From contig NC_046673.1 of assembly GCF_003369915.1 (NCBI RefSeq), forward strand, positions 11,826,001-11,890,000: a stretch of DNA of 64,000 bases. Reading direction: 5' to 3'. The notes beneath the pieces are model-generated. The model worked only from the letters and a program-made list of their open reading frames with translations, made no database searches and had not been told where the DNA came from. This DNA is from Drosophila miranda. Its lineage: Eukaryota > Arthropoda > Insecta > Diptera > Drosophilidae. The position numbers were made by a program, and so were the translations under genes. Positions 22,600 to 36,076 of the stretch are shown here, piece after piece; position 1 is the stretch's first letter; the number at the start of each line of letters is the position of its first letter.

Positions 22600-24630
22600 C
22601 ACATTCCTGTTTAGATCATAGACCCAAATCTTCTCTACGGTATCCATGCGCTTGTAGCGTAACGCGACTCATTGGGGACTTAGCGAAAGACGGCGCAACC
22701 CTCTAAATGATCCGCCGCCAAGGCCACCGCCACCGCAGAGGAGGACCCACAACAAAGGGCGTTGTGGGGGCCACTCGTGGGCGACCCTTTTTGGTGGGAG
22801 GCATAACCGTTAACATTTGTGTTAGCGGCACTTGCAAATGGCTCCTCCCACTCCGAATCCAGCACTCCACCCACTCCATCATCGCCCCTCAGCTTCTCTT
22901 CAGTCCCATTGTGTGGAGCTTTGTTCTGTGGCTGCTGCTGCTGTCGATGTTTTCTGTACTTGGCGGTTATACTCGTAATAATTAAAATGATCAAAATAAT
23001 TTCAGCTGAAAGCATCGATGAAGGGCTAAAATGCTCAATAAATGGCAGCACCACCACCGAACCACCGAACCCATTCCTTTGTTGACAGAACAGTAACTCA
23101 GGGGCTTGTTGCCCCACAAGCTCGCTGCCACTGCCCCTTCCATTGCTCCGCCGTCTACCCCTTGGGGGGCAATTAAAATACACAAAAAAGTGAACCAAGA
23201 AAAAGTTGCCAAAAAGTTTTCCCATCGATGACTTGCTGGCAAAAGACAAAAGGGGCAGCCGCTGAATCGTGGCAGTGCGGAAAGGTGGCAGGAGGTTGCC
23301 ATGTGATATCGATGGTTGACACCAGGGGAAGAGCTAGGGGCTGAGTGGCGGAGGGGGAGGCGGAGGGGAAGGGGAAGTAGCAGTTGGCAATGCGTAAAAG
23401 TGTTAACCAAAAGCAGTTAAAATTACAAAAGGCAGAGTGCCATGGCAATGGCAACAGGCCACCAAATGGCACACCCGACTCTGCTCCGCCCCCCACTCTT
23501 CTCTCAGCGTGAGTGGGGGTTAACTGTGGCTGTGGGTGTTGGGGGCTGGAGTACGATGTCGTTGGCTCTTTGAAAAATTAACACCTAATATCCGCAAAAT
23601 CGCATCAAAGTATTGTTCAAGTCTCCCCGCTACCCGGTACCCGGTCCACGGTCCCAGCGTTCGCCTGATTCGCTTCAAGGCGGGCGGGCGTCTGCTTTTG
23701 TTACGAAAACTTTGCAATTTCTTAAAAGTGTCGCTCAACGATGGCAGCATGGCAGCAGCACCCACTCCACTCCACCCCAATTTCTGCCACCCCGCAGCTG
23801 TTTTTAGTTGTAGGCGTTATTAGCAACACTTAAGATGTAGCCACCAATTGGGTTCCTTGGACTGGGTGGGGGTCCTGGAGTGCCCGTGCCTGCCTGCCGG
23901 AGTCGGGCATTTTTCCATCACCTACTCGCGGGTCTGGCCCCCGGCCGAAATTTGAGACAAAGGGAATTGCTTTAAGGAGGTTGATGTGGGAATGAGACCT
24001 CAGCGCCTGTGGGGGTGTGGCAGCTAAGTAATGTTGCCATATTTCAGCCTTTGTTTCTGTTGTTGTGTAAATTGACACCACGGCAATGAGTTAATAAGGC
24101 GATCAGACAGACGAAAAGTGTTGCCTGGAAAATGGATGGCTCATCTCCTACTCCTATTACTCCTCCTCTCTCACTCTCTCTATTATCAACCCCAAAATTA
24201 AATTAAGTGTTTTTTTTTTTTTGTGTTTTGATAATATTTCTTTTAATTTGACTCATTCCCCCTTTCAGGTGATTTGCACATGGCCACATATGCGTATGGG
24301 AGTTCTCCGGAGGTATGAGAGGTTTTTCTGTATGAGGCAAGGGCCGCGGCTTTACTTTTATACGCGGTCCGCAGTCATTTAAATTGAAAAAGACACAGTT
24401 TTTCTTCTTGTTTCATTGTTATTTGTCAATAATATTGATGACATATTGGAGAAGGCCACATGTTGATTGCTTCAAGAACTCTTTCTTTGGAATAACCGCA
24501 TATGTTCAGGTATCCATTGAACAACTGGGTTAGAAAACAAATTAGATCAAACGAATCTTCTCTGCAAGTGTTTCACTTGTATACATCTTACTTTTATGTT
24601 GATATCTTTTCTAGGGGTTTCTATTTATTT
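22600..24630. other. Non-coding stretch
   Basis: No supported gene. The minus-strand open frames at 22680-23250 and 23000-23500 are Pro/Ser/Leu-biased without splice or promoter support. Confidence 0.5.
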
Positions 24631-24636
24631 ATTTTC

Positions 24637-24786
24637 TCATTTTCCATTATTGTAGCATACATGCTTCGAGTAACTTTCCGCCACCTTGCCATTCAGCCTC
24701 ATATACCTTCCGTTCTGTCGCTCAGGGTGCGGAGCCATCGAACAACAATCTGGCCCAAAGAGCAATAAAACCAGTTTTGCTTCCAT
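24637..24786 (-). CDS. Candidate small ORF (49 aa)
   Basis: ATG-initiated frame MEAKLVLLLFGPDCCSMAPH continuing through a Lys/Asn-containing polar tail (RLNGKVAESYSKHVCYNNGK) to TGA. It has a short hydrophobic N terminus and good codon choice near the end. No promoter or poly(A) signal is obvious, so chance is likely. Confidence 0.2.
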   Translation of the reverse strand: MEAKLVLLLFGPDCCSMAPHPERQNGRYMRLNGKVAESYSKHVCYNNGK

Positions 24787-25107
24787 ATCTTGTGTGCACA
24801 TAGATACTTCTCGTATAGAGATACACATGCTCGTAAGTGTATGCGTTCGCAGATGCGAGTATGTGTATTTTTATACATATTTTTAATTATTTTCATTTCA
24901 TGTCTTTTAATTAACATGCCTAATAAAACACATGCCCAAAAAACGAAGAGCCCGAAGAGCGACCAATGCCTCTGATGCCTGATGCCTGATGCCTATGGGG
25001 ATGCGATGCGATGGGTGGGTTGCCGGCTTCCAAAGCATAAAAAGATATTGCCAGTCAGTCAGTCATTTAGTCAGTCAGCCAGTCTGATGTATGCAAATAA
25101 CATCCCT

Positions 25108-25170
25108 AACACACACACACACACACACACACATACTGCAGGGCGGAGAGCGGCGGCGGCGGCGGCGGCG
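25108..25170. repeat. AC dinucleotide tract followed by CGG tract
   Basis: An AC run at 25108-25133 and a CGG run at 25151-25170. Confidence 0.85.
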
Positions 25171-26277
25171 CTCGTAAGGAAAAGTTGGAAAGCCTTTGAA
25201 TTGCCTTGCCTGACTGCCTAAAAATCCCCAAATATAAATAATTAAAAAGAAAATGTTGCTGGCAAATCAAGCGAGCATAATTACGGGACCTGCATTTCCC
25301 TTTCCTTTCCGCCCCTAACACAACCCTCACAACAGTCAGAGTCGGTGTCGGAGTCGGGTGAAGGTGGAGGTGGAGAAAACTCTTTTGCGGTCTCTGGTTT
25401 TTTGTTTGTTCCAAATGCATAATGTTGATTATGGCAATAATTTTATGAATTTATGCAAACATTCCTCTCCTCTCTGTATCTCGTCACCCCTCTCCAATCC
25501 GACAGTGCCAAGGTGGGCCATGCGATAAGAAGATGGTAGGGGGAGTGCCTCTGGCCGGAACTCGGAAGTCGGAAGTCGGAGGTCGGATCTGATCGGCCTG
25601 TGCTCGTCCTGCTGCTGCTCAAGATGGAGCCTAGTCTGGGGAATACATACGTATGTATTGGAATTGGTGGGAAATTTCTAACGGGTATGCATGAAGATTG
25701 TTTTTAGGGGTTCTTGAACGTACGGATGTGGTTAAGATTGAAAAATGGCTATGTTTCAAATCAAATGAGGTTTCAAAGTCCCTTTTACTAAACCTACTTT
25801 ACACCATTACTATGAGTCTCCAAAGGGTTCTTGAATCTTTGTAACCAGCACTATCCAATCCTCCTTCCTTAAGTCCCATCCTTCAATCGAATCTGCTTAA
25901 GTTTCGTGTTGCCTTCCGCTTGGGCGCAATACCCAACCCCCTCCCCGTTACCTCATTTAATTTACCGTTCAATTCCACATTCGTTTCGGTATTGAATTTT
26001 TAATCACGCACACGCCTGACCCCAAAAGCGCACGAGGAGGCCCACCTATTCAATATGCAGGCCAAGCGGCTGAGACTCGAAAACTATGCACCACACATTC
26101 AAACACACAGAGCCACTCAAACGGGTCAACTCAATTTGGCAAGCGCCACCCCACCCCCCACCACTTGGCCATCCAGCCACCCTGCCTCCACCCACTATGG
26201 GGCTTCATCCATGTCCAATGCCTAAAGTGTAGCTCATTAAATAATATCCTTTTTGGCGACGACCAAACTGTGCTTCT

Positions 26278-26279
<2 letters not shown>

Positions 26280-26311
<32 letters not shown>
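26280..26311. repeat. GT dinucleotide tract
   Basis: Uninterrupted GT run of about 16 units. Confidence 0.9.
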
Positions 26312-26312
<1 letters not shown>

Positions 26313-29300
26313 AAGGGGTGGGTGGTTGGCTCCAGGGTGGGGCTTTTACTTTTTTATATCGTTTGGTTGGTCGCTGGTGGTTAGGGGATGCCCGGGCCAC
26401 TGCCACTGTCCAGCGACGCTTATCAAAATGTTGCCGCTTGCCTGTCGAATGAACGGGTTTGGGTCCGGTCTGGGGATGGGTCAGGTACCCGGGTCTGGGT
26501 TCGACTTTTGGGACACGGGCCAAACAGAGGACAGGGAAAGAGTTAAGGGAAGTTCATGGAGAGAAAGAGAAAGAGAAGGGTTGAGAAAGAGCGAGAGATG
26601 GTCCCGTTAGTCGATGCGTTTGGCCTCTGAACCGTGGGCCCTGTTGGTCAGCACACGTCCAGACCGTTGTCCCACCTCCTCGCCCCCAGCATCGATCTCT
26701 TTCGCTCCAACTTGCCGCCAACCTTCTTCCTCTTTTCATCTCTCTCTTTTATGCTCTTCCTCCCTTTCTTCCGTTTCTGTTAAACTCTCTCGCCCACTGT
26801 CTTGCTGTCCCTTTCATGCAGGGGACAATTTTTGAAAACGCTTTTAAATATTAAAATCCATGACGATTTCCAACGAACATTTTTGCCATATAATTTTGTA
26901 GTTGGCCCAGGACGATATTTGGGTTTTGTTTGGCTGGGGGTTGGGGCTGCCTTTTTGGGGAATGTGTTTTTGGGTGGATAGGGGAGTGAGAGCTGGCTAT
27001 GGCTGTGGCAATGGCAATGGTTATGGCCAAGAAGGGTGGGGGGTTTCTTTGGGACCGGTTCTCTTTTGGGTGGCTTTTGGATGCCCGTTGCGCATATTGA
27101 ATTTATTTAATTAAGGGTTCCATCTAGCACACGCACACACACACACACACACATACTCGTAGTGGACTCTCACTCTCTCCTGTTCATCTCTCTCCGCCCG
27201 ATACCCTCTCCCATACCCTGCAGCCATCTCTTTCGATGACTTCATTTTTCGGTAAAGTATGCAATGCTTTCTCTTATTTCTCCCACACCGCTTCGTTCCG
27301 TTCCGTTTCGTTCCGCTCCTTGTGTATTTCACAATAATTTGCACGAGTGGACACTCGCCCTGAGTGCCCCACCACCACATCAAGGTCCATCCGCACCGCT
27401 TTGTAGCCCCCTCCCTTCCTTTCTGCCCCTATACACCGCTCTTTTTGGCGTGTACGTGTCCATAACTGTGCATAGTTTTGCAGCTCGATGCTCGGTTCCC
27501 AGTTCTCAGCTCTCACTCTAGTTATCCAGTTCTCTGTGCGGTGCGGTTCTGATGGTATCCAACTGGGAACTGGGAGCTTGGTCCTGGGTCCTGGGACCCA
27601 CTACAACGATGGGAACTCGACCGAAACTGAACAGCAAACTGGACTGCTGGCAGCTTCCGCTTCGCTTCGGTGGGGGAGCTGGACTCTCTGTCTGTCTGTA
27701 TGTCACAATTTCGAATGCTTCCCCTGCCATTACCATTTTTTGTTGCTCTCTTTTTTTGGTTGTTAATTATGAAATGAAATGAAATAAAAGTGTTTGTTGC
27801 TGCCTCAAGGAGCCTCAAAAGGCTGCAGCCAGCACGGCGGTAGGGTGCGGAGAAGCTGGGAGATCAACCGCAGCAACCGAATCAAGTCCAGAAATCAACT
27901 CGACAACAGGCCAGCCGGCATGCAGCCCCAGGGCAGGGGCAGAGAGGAAGAGGTGCCCAGGCTGTGTCCAGGTTGCGCCACTCAATCGTTGACACTGCGG
28001 CAAGTGCAAACAAAAGAAGATACCTCAATGGAATCTCAACGAATTTTTGGTACTCTTTGGGTCCCAGAGAATGTTTTTTGTGATGGCTGAAGGTGTTTCC
28101 ACTGATGTAATCTTACATTTTGAATGGTAAACATACTGCAAAGTGTTCAGAAACAACTCAGAATGCAACAGACAGCAAAAACCTACCAAAAACAGTCTTC
28201 CACCCCTCCAGAGAGGGTATGCCAAAGCCAGTGGACAGTCAGAAGTCAGAAGCGGGGATAAACCTACGATTTTGGTTCGTTGACTGGACGCGAGCTGTGA
28301 TAATAATGATAAACATCATGCCGGTTGGTCCGGTCCAGGACTCCTCCCTGGTCACTCCTGTGGGTCCGGGGCAGGCGGGGGCCTGTTGTTGTTTGCCACA
28401 CACACACAAACATACACACGCACAAGGGGCATGGCGAGCAGAGAAGGGGGCACGCACTTTCGCTGCGACGCGGCAACGTCAAAAAGTTTGTTTTGACAAA
28501 CGATGTCGCTGACATTTTGCGCCGCGCTGCGCTGTGTATTGTGCCCCCAGCCGAAGGGGGAACCCGAGCCCGAAGCCAATCCATTCATACACTCCATCAG
28601 GCCAGTGGCGCCCCACACCCCATTCCGTCCAGTGTCTGTGTCCTTGTCCAGATGTGTGCCAATCTCCAGTTGACCGTTTTCTAATGAACTTTGGCCCCGG
28701 CGCTAATTAGAGAACAGACTGCAGGCAGTGGCCATATCCCATCGATGTAAAGGATGGGCGAATGGAAAGGGAATGAATCCACTCTGCACTCTGGCACCAC
28801 GCACCACGCACCACTCAAAGCTTTCCCCGTCTGCGGCTGAGTGGAAACCATTTTCGAATAAGGGGAAATGTTAAGTATTTCGAAAACACTCAAAGGCAGC
28901 GGCTGGAAGCACCACTCGCACTCAATGAGGGGTAGCACTGGCTGAGCGCGAGAGAAAGCCAAGGCAAGCCACTGAGTGAGAGCGGGGAAATGAGTGAATG
29001 AATAAGAGAGAGCGAGTGGGATACCTGAGTGACTCTATAAGAGAGTGAGTGATGGCATGAGTGAGCGAATTAAAGATTGAGTGAATGAGTAAGTGAAAAG
29101 ATTGAACAAGTGAGCAAAGAAAATTCTCTTCATTCGCTTGCGCATCTTCCTTTAATCATCATCAATCATCACACATTCCCAATGGCAAGGGAACAGGTTC
29201 CTTCTCGGCGATCTGTGGCCTCTCCCCCCATTACTCTTTGACCCTGGACAAGTGGCGCTTATCGCTGTGATGCCGAAAGTGCGTACAGGTATGCCTTCTG

Positions 29301-29369
29301 CCTGACCAGGGGCTCGTGGCTTCTCCATTGTATGCAAATGAACCACAGAGATGCAGATCTCCACACAAA

Positions 29370-29379
29370 GAGCAGCAGC

Positions 29380-29411
<32 letters not shown>

Positions 29412-29414
29412 CAG
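29370..29414. repeat. AGC trinucleotide tract
   Basis: Long AGC run interrupted by AAC and AGT, with no convincing coding frame around it. Confidence 0.85.
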
Positions 29415-30761
29415 ACGATGCAGCACTTGGTGCGTGCCCCGAACAAAAAAGTTGTAAACGATTATCAATTTGTCATAAATGGCAAATTATGTTTCTGTCC
29501 GCTGATAGATGTGGCTAGAGAGACTGAGAGAGAGCGAGAGACCATGGAGACCATAGAGACCAGGCCAGGCCAGACCCGGCCAGACCCCACCAAAAAAAGC
29601 ACCTTAGCATCTGCGATAGGCAAAAACGAAACAAAACAAAGGCAGGCCCAAAAATGGGTCATCCTTGGGGCTGGGAGAGGGCGAAGGGGCAGCAGCAGGG
29701 TAATCATCGCTTGTAGATGACAATCGCATTTGATTTAAATACATCTTTGGTTAATTTATGTTGTCCACTGTCAACGCTCCGTTTTACTTCCTGTCGCCGC
29801 TACAAACTCTCCATTCATTTGTTGCACATGCCCTAATATGGCTGGGCACACGACTGCCTGACTGCGAGGTCAGCCGAAGGTTAGATCCAGCCACAAATGC
29901 ACTACTGCATACACTCTTAGAGTGGCCTGGTTATTAGCTCATCCTGTGACAAGGAGGCAAGCGGCCAAGTGTCAAGAGCCCATGATTTTCCCAGGATTTC
30001 GGATATTTTTCCTGATACTCAAATACAATAATAAAACTGACTAACAAATAAGACTATGTTCGAATTAATTGCATTGAGATTCAACATGAAAATATGAATG
30101 TTTTGGATTTAGATTCAAGGAAAATGGGGCATTGCTTCAGGTGAAGTCGATTAAGGACCAGTCTCGAGTAGAACAGACTGCAACTCTTCATTAAAGCCAA
30201 TCTCAGTCAACCCTCCAGCTTCAGTTCATCGAGATCTATCATTCGCTGCCTTTCATTCCGTGAAGGATTCTTCATTAAACGACTGTAGTTTCGAATTGTC
30301 AGAAAGTCTGGAAAGTCAGGGCCACTAGTCCAATCTCTGCATTCTGCTCATATAAAATGATGAAACATGAAATTTCACAGGGTTAAAAGTTTAAAAAGAA
30401 AATGAGTCATTGATTTCGGCTAATGGAAATGCTGACCATACTCAGGCGACGATAAGCATGATGAAATCAGTCTGCTCCCAATTCCTTAAAACTCAAGATA
30501 CAAAGAATGACTCCAATGATATCCAATAATGCTATGCAAAACTACTCTAGGCCCGAGGGCCGATGCCTGAAATCCCGGACCAGACAATCCCAGATGTAGT
30601 CGCGTTCACGTTAATTAAGCAATGCCATCGCTGAGAGCAAAACTAAAATGGTTTTGGGCTTGGGCTCGGTGGGGATTGGGGGTCTGGTTGGGTTCGCGCG
30701 CTCCAAATAAACAGCCGCAAATATGTCGAAAACAATAAATTGCAAAAGGAACTTAGACAAA

Positions 30762-30866
30762 CACTCGCATTCGCACTCGCACCCGCACTCGCACCCGAAG
30801 TCCGGGAATATATTCGGGCGCACTCAGATGAAAGGGTCGCCGTCGCCGTCACCGTCGCCGTCGCCC
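30762..30866. repeat. Paired six-base repeats (ACTCGC and CGTCGC types)
   Basis: ACTCGC/ACCCGC units at 30762-30797 and CGTCGC/CGTCAC units at 30837-30866, 40 bp apart. Confidence 0.75.
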
Positions 30867-32245
30867 GTCTGGCAGTCGGATCGGCTGGCGTCTGATTTGG
30901 ATGCGGACGCTGATTCTTTCGGGGGCGGCTGAAGGAAAAGGAGCCAAATATTTGCCGCGACGCGACGCGCTCTACTATATATTATTATCCTTTTATTATC
31001 AATGAAAATACAAAAACATACATATAGATATATAGAGAGGCAAACATGTGCTTGCGTTTATGTGTGTGTGTGTGTGTGGGAGACACTAAAATAAACAAAA
31101 AACTAGCCGCATTTGGTGGCAGACTGCGATGATTATTTCCGCCCAAAACTTGCCTCAAAAAGGGATCCCAAAAATGGGAGGAGAGGACTATTGAAATAAC
31201 GTGAGGCATAAGAGCCTCGTCCCGACCAGCCACTGCTGCACTGGGAGAAATGTAGCTCCAACATTCGAAAAGCACGAAACCTTAATATTAAATTTTTAAG
31301 ATTTGTCTTAATAAGAAACACAAGCTTCCAGTTTATTATTTATTTTATTAATATCTCTCAAAATATGAAAGTTCTATCGAAGTTCTTCTCAAGGAATTCC
31401 TCTAAGACACGGAGTGGTTGGCAAAAGTTAGTCCTTTTTCCACTTGAATACTTGGAGAACGAAAAGCTTCAGATATTCAGGAAATACCTTTAAGGTTGAA
31501 GATTAAGCGTGCCAAAGAGATGTGTTTCTTTGGTCAAGCATATTTTCCTAATTGTAGGAAGGAATTTGTAGGAAAAAGCTTTAAAAAGCCTTAGAAACAA
31601 TATGCAAGTGCTTAGAATATGAAAAGAGCAGAAATTATAAATACTCCAGTGGAATCCATGGAAAATGAGATTATTTCTATTTAAACAATATTTTTAATAC
31701 GAGCTTGTGGACTTTCTCTCACTGTAACTCCTTTCCCTCTGCGCAGGTTCTTCTCTCTGGCAGCTCTTCAATTAATCGCACCTTTTCCGCACACAGACGC
31801 GTCCGTAACCCACTGTACCCCCTTCCCTCGCCCCAATTCCATCGCCCACACCGACAAAATCAAAACTGATGAAAACTACACGAAAAATACCCCCATTCTC
31901 GTCAAGTCGCACAGTTGATTTCATAGGCAAATGTATTTATTGAAGCATAATTTTCTATTTGTTGTTTTGTGGGTAGATCCGCCCCACCACCGCACACCAC
32001 CCCACTAGGATGGAAAGGATAGGGTTAAAAACTATCAAATGCATTTGACAGCTGCTTTTAATTTTTGCCAGCAGAAAACACATCGTCGTTGCTGTTGCCT
32101 TCGTCTTCTGTTATTTGTTTTGTGAGAATTTCCATGGGCTTTTGTGCGAATTGCCAAACGGATTGAATGTCGAATGGGGGTGACAGTGAGAGGGAGGGGA
32201 AGAGGGATGGCAAAGGATTTCTCGTGAGAGAAACGAAGCTAAAGT

Positions 32246-32509
32246 ATGGGATTTATTGCTTTAAAGTTGGGGACTCTGATTTTGGGACAGAAATTGGAGC
32301 AGAAATCTGGCATTGGAACAGTACATTGTGTTAAATGGGATCCTAAAGGCAATTTAGTGAAAAAGAAAGAATGCAGAGACTTTGAAGAGATCATTGAAGA
32401 ACAGTTACCTCTAAAGAAAGAGCTTTCTTATGTAATCACAGTCCCCAAACTGATTGAGACTAAAAGACTATTCATCGCTAGACACAAATTATTACAGTAC
32501 AATGCTTGA
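32246..32509 (+). CDS. Weak candidate ORF (87 aa)
   Basis: ATG-initiated frame, Lys/Glu-rich after residue 30 (WDPKGNLVKKKECRDFEEII). The stretch is purine-rich, which can keep a frame open by chance. No intron, promoter or homology is evident. Confidence 0.15.
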   Translation: MGFIALKLGTLILGQKLEQKSGIGTVHCVKWDPKGNLVKKKECRDFEEIIEEQLPLKKELSYVITVPKLIETKRLFIARHKLLQYNA

Positions 32510-35074
32510 GAGGTCCCAAAGTATTCCCACGACACTTTTTAAGCTCCCATAATTCTCAATCAATTCCAGAACCAACCAACTGCGAAGCCGATCCATAGGT
32601 CTGGTTTCATAGTCCATAGTTCCATTCCACCAAGGCAGGGCCCGCTGCAGAATGCACTTGTCATATGTATATCTCAAGTGCCACTCTCTTATAGACAGTC
32701 GCCGTTTCTGCAGCTGTTCTTTAAGACCGTGTAATCCCATGCCTATTCGGCTCTCGCAATACATTTGCGGTTTGTGCCACCGCCACCGCCGTGAAGTACA
32801 AAAATAGGGCGGGACGAGACAGAAGCCTAAAGGTATGCAGTGCACGTTTGACAGACGGACAGAGTCAGAAACGTTTGACAAAAAAGCGCAGCAAAGGATG
32901 CCACAAAGAGTGTGGAGGATGGGTGGGGCTGAGGCTGGGGAAGGTGCCACCGCAAGGATGCACACGTAGAACGCAGCTCATTGTCGGCTCGACGTGTGCT
33001 GTCCTACCGGAGAATTTTTCGGACCGGCCACTTCAACCAGAAAACGAACGCACAAAAAACCAAGGGAAAACGGAGGGAAAACTGGAGGAAAAAAGAACAG
33101 GAGAACGGGAAAGCGGAAAAAAGGTGTCCTGCACAAGGACATGCTAATGTTATTTTTATATTACCGAGGCAGCTACTTACCAAACAGTAGCAGGGACCCA
33201 TCCGTTCCCATCCGAACCGAACCCGTGCCCGTGCCCGTACCCGGACCAAAGACCCCTCGGCCGTCTTTGTTTTTGGCCATGCATGTGTTTAATTTTAATG
33301 AAATTAACGCGTGTAATGCCAGCCACGCCCCCGATGCCACTGTAGGACACTGTATAACACTGTGGGACAGAACCATGAACCATCCTAATCTGCTACTAGA
33401 CAGACCTATGCTTTTGATGTATGTCATTCACGGGAGTAGGAGTGCGTGTGCGAGTGGGTGCGGGGAACAAACGTGTTAAATGTTAATTAAAAACCAGCGA
33501 CAGAAACAGAAGCAGAAGCAGAACAGACACAGGAACAGAGAACAGAGAACACACAAAAAAAAAGAGATTTCTAGAATGGAATGGAAACATTTTTTGTGTT
33601 CCGGGGGCTTAGAAGATTTCGGCCAAGACGAGGCTTAGTGCAAGTTGTGCATTCATAAACACTCCTAATTAAGAGAGGAGCTGGTCCCGGGTCCAACCAA
33701 GTCTTGGGCTAATTGGCCGCTGTTCTTTTTGCCAGACAGTCAAACAGGCAAAAAAATAAGCAGGCAGCACTGGAAAAATGCAAAAAAAAAGCAGCAGCCA
33801 AACAAAGAAACAGGTTAACAAGCCTCTCCACACGCACCAACCGCAGCTGACTCCAGATCCGGATCCGGATCAGATGCCTCCACCTCGGGGTATGCCGTCT
33901 GCCTCTGGACAAATATACTCGTAAATGTCATCTTAAATATAATTTTCGCGTATTTTTCTTTTCCAACGTGCTGTTTGTCCAGCCCCCCAACCATCTCTGG
34001 CGGCAAGAAAAGATTTGCAAGCGGTCGCACATGTGAATGGGTCCTGGATGGTCCTGTGCAGTCCCTTCCAGCTGGCTCCTCCCGGAGCTAGGACTTTTGC
34101 TGCCCCAGCATTTTGCAGTTGCATAATTTCGAGGCGTGCTGCATCTGTCGGAACTTGTCACTTAGCAAGCTCGATGCAGGATGCAGCAGATACAGCCAGG
34201 TCGACAATCGGAATGCGCTACTGTACTTGGAAAAATGGGTATACATTTATAAAGATGGAAAGTTAAACGTGATAGAAACTGAAATCGAAATAACGTGAAC
34301 TATTATAATATTCTCTTTCTGGAAACATGTACTACTTGTAATTTGTTCTTGAATTAAGGTACAAGTCTTTAAAATGGGAAGAAAAAATTGTATTCATTTC
34401 AAGATAAATTTACTTCCTTGGAGTTCAATATCGGGGGGCAGGAAACCCATAGCATATATTCCCTAACAACCCTTACAAGAGGGTTTAAAACGGAGGATTT
34501 TCTTTTTCTCGTTATTATACGTAGCCTTTGGCTATATACCCATTATAAATTATAGTATAGTATACCTAATCGATTTACGAATTCGATAGTCGGAAAGAAA
34601 TATGTACATACACAAAGATCCTTCTCTTCCTTCATCCTTCCAGTGCCAGTCGAAAGGACATATAGTGCACCCTACACAAACACAAACGCACAAAGCACAC
34701 CATAGGACTGCCATATGGTCGGTGGGCGAGGGAATTTGGCAAAGGCGAAAGCAGTGAAGTGGCAAGGGGTACTTGCCACAACGCGCATTTGTTGGCGGCC
34801 GGAGATAAACGCATAAATGACGAGATGAAATCTTTTTTTCCCTGCCACACAACCAAAGCATTTCTTTAACCTGCACTGCCTTCGGCCCAGCCCGCCTACC
34901 GTGGCTCGCGAATGTTAAAAAGCATTTTTTGTTAAGCCTTTTCCCGAAAAAAACGACTCGAAAAAAAGGCTAGACGAGGGATCCGAATGCTCGGGTACCC
35001 TTGAAGAACCAAATAGAGATTGTTGATATTTTGATTTTATGCAGAAGCTATGTCATATAATCATATATAATGAA

Positions 35075-35127
35075 TTCGTGGTGTTGCAAACTCTTCTCAT
35101 AATCGTTGTACCCTCTGCTAGGGTACA
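35075..35127 (-). mobile_element. Remnant of a dispersed fly repeat (DINE-1/Helitron-like end)
   Basis: A GTTGCAAAC motif is followed about 24 bp later by an 8-bp-arm stem-loop, TGTACCCT-CTGCT-AGGGTACA (35107-35127). This order of parts matches, from memory, the ends of the DINE-1-type repeat seen throughout Drosophila genomes. The orientation is the reverse of the usual listing. The family name is from general knowledge, not a search. Confidence 0.5.
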
Positions 35128-36044
35128 CGAAAAGATGGGTATGGGTAGGGGAAAAGCCCTCTCCCAGGACAGGACCCCGGCCAGAGTTACTTTTTTGTGT
35201 GTGTGTGTGTGTGTGTGGAAAAATTATAAGAATTTTCACTCAAGTTGCTTACTTCATCTCGCCCATTTATGTGGGGGTGTGGGGGCGTTTTTTTCACATT
35301 CGCGCGGAGGAGATCTGCATGCTTTTGGTGGCAGCTTTTTTCGGCTTTGTGCCCGTATTTATTTCGCTAAGAATGTGTAAATTTCTACTTTATGCTAAGG
35401 CTGCGGCCGCGACTTCTTAGCATATTTGTCCATTCTCCTTTTCTTTTATTTTTTTTCTTCTTTTTTTTTGGGGACTGACGGCTCTGTTCACTGTGTACAA
35501 AAAGTGTTGCCAGCTGCACAAGAAATGCCTTTGAAGCAACGAAGAAGGAGCTTAAAGCCAGCCAGAGGCCAGAAGCCAGAAGCCAGAAGTTAAAGCGACC
35601 GAGTGACAAATTTTATTTCTTTTCCCTCACATGGAGATGGAGGGGAAGGAGCCAGAGACAGGGCCAACTCCAGAGCCAGAGCCAGAGCCTGAGACTGAGC
35701 CATTAATCGCATTGGTGTTTATTTAGCTTGTAATTACATTCATTTATTTACTTATTGACTGTGTCTGCCGGCCAGGACTCCCCAAATAACTAACAATATT
35801 CGGGCCGCGCCCCATCTTCGGACCCATCTCCCCTGCCCACAGTCTGACCTTCAGTAAGCCACAAGGCGGGCAGGGGCAGGGCCAACCCCCATTAAAAGCC
35901 AATATCTTTGAGCCTTGGCAGCAGCAGCCGTATACCGTGGCCCAAATAGGAAAAAATGTCTTTGAATGACTGACAATCAATTTCGCTTGGCTTGGCCGTT
36001 TGGTCGTGGATCCGTGTCTCTCCTTCCTGGCCCCCTTGGCTCTC

Positions 36045-36076
36045 TGGCTCCCTGGCTCCCTGGCTCCCTGGCTCCC
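36045..36076. repeat. TGGCTCCC tandem repeat, four exact copies
   Basis: Four perfect 8-bp units, followed by degenerate units (AGGCTGCC). Confidence 0.9.

Larger units (their letters stand above)
24920..32240. other. Non-coding stretch
   Basis: No supported gene. It contains the AC, GT, CGG and AGC tracts listed, a GA-rich zone near 29520, and a GAGTGA-rich zone at about 28971-29113. Confidence 0.55.

Noticed and set aside
28025..28225. Minus-strand frame with a signal-like start
   Set aside because: Begins at TTG rather than ATG and has no promoter, splice or poly(A) support.
34113..34298. Plus-strand frame with CCIC Cys pattern, zinc-finger-like at first sight
   Set aside because: No ATG, no second Cys pair at the expected spacing and no splice partner.
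36045..36076. Short tandem repeats considered as a CRISPR array
   Set aside because: Head-to-tail 8-bp units without spacers in an insect genome. An ordinary minisatellite.
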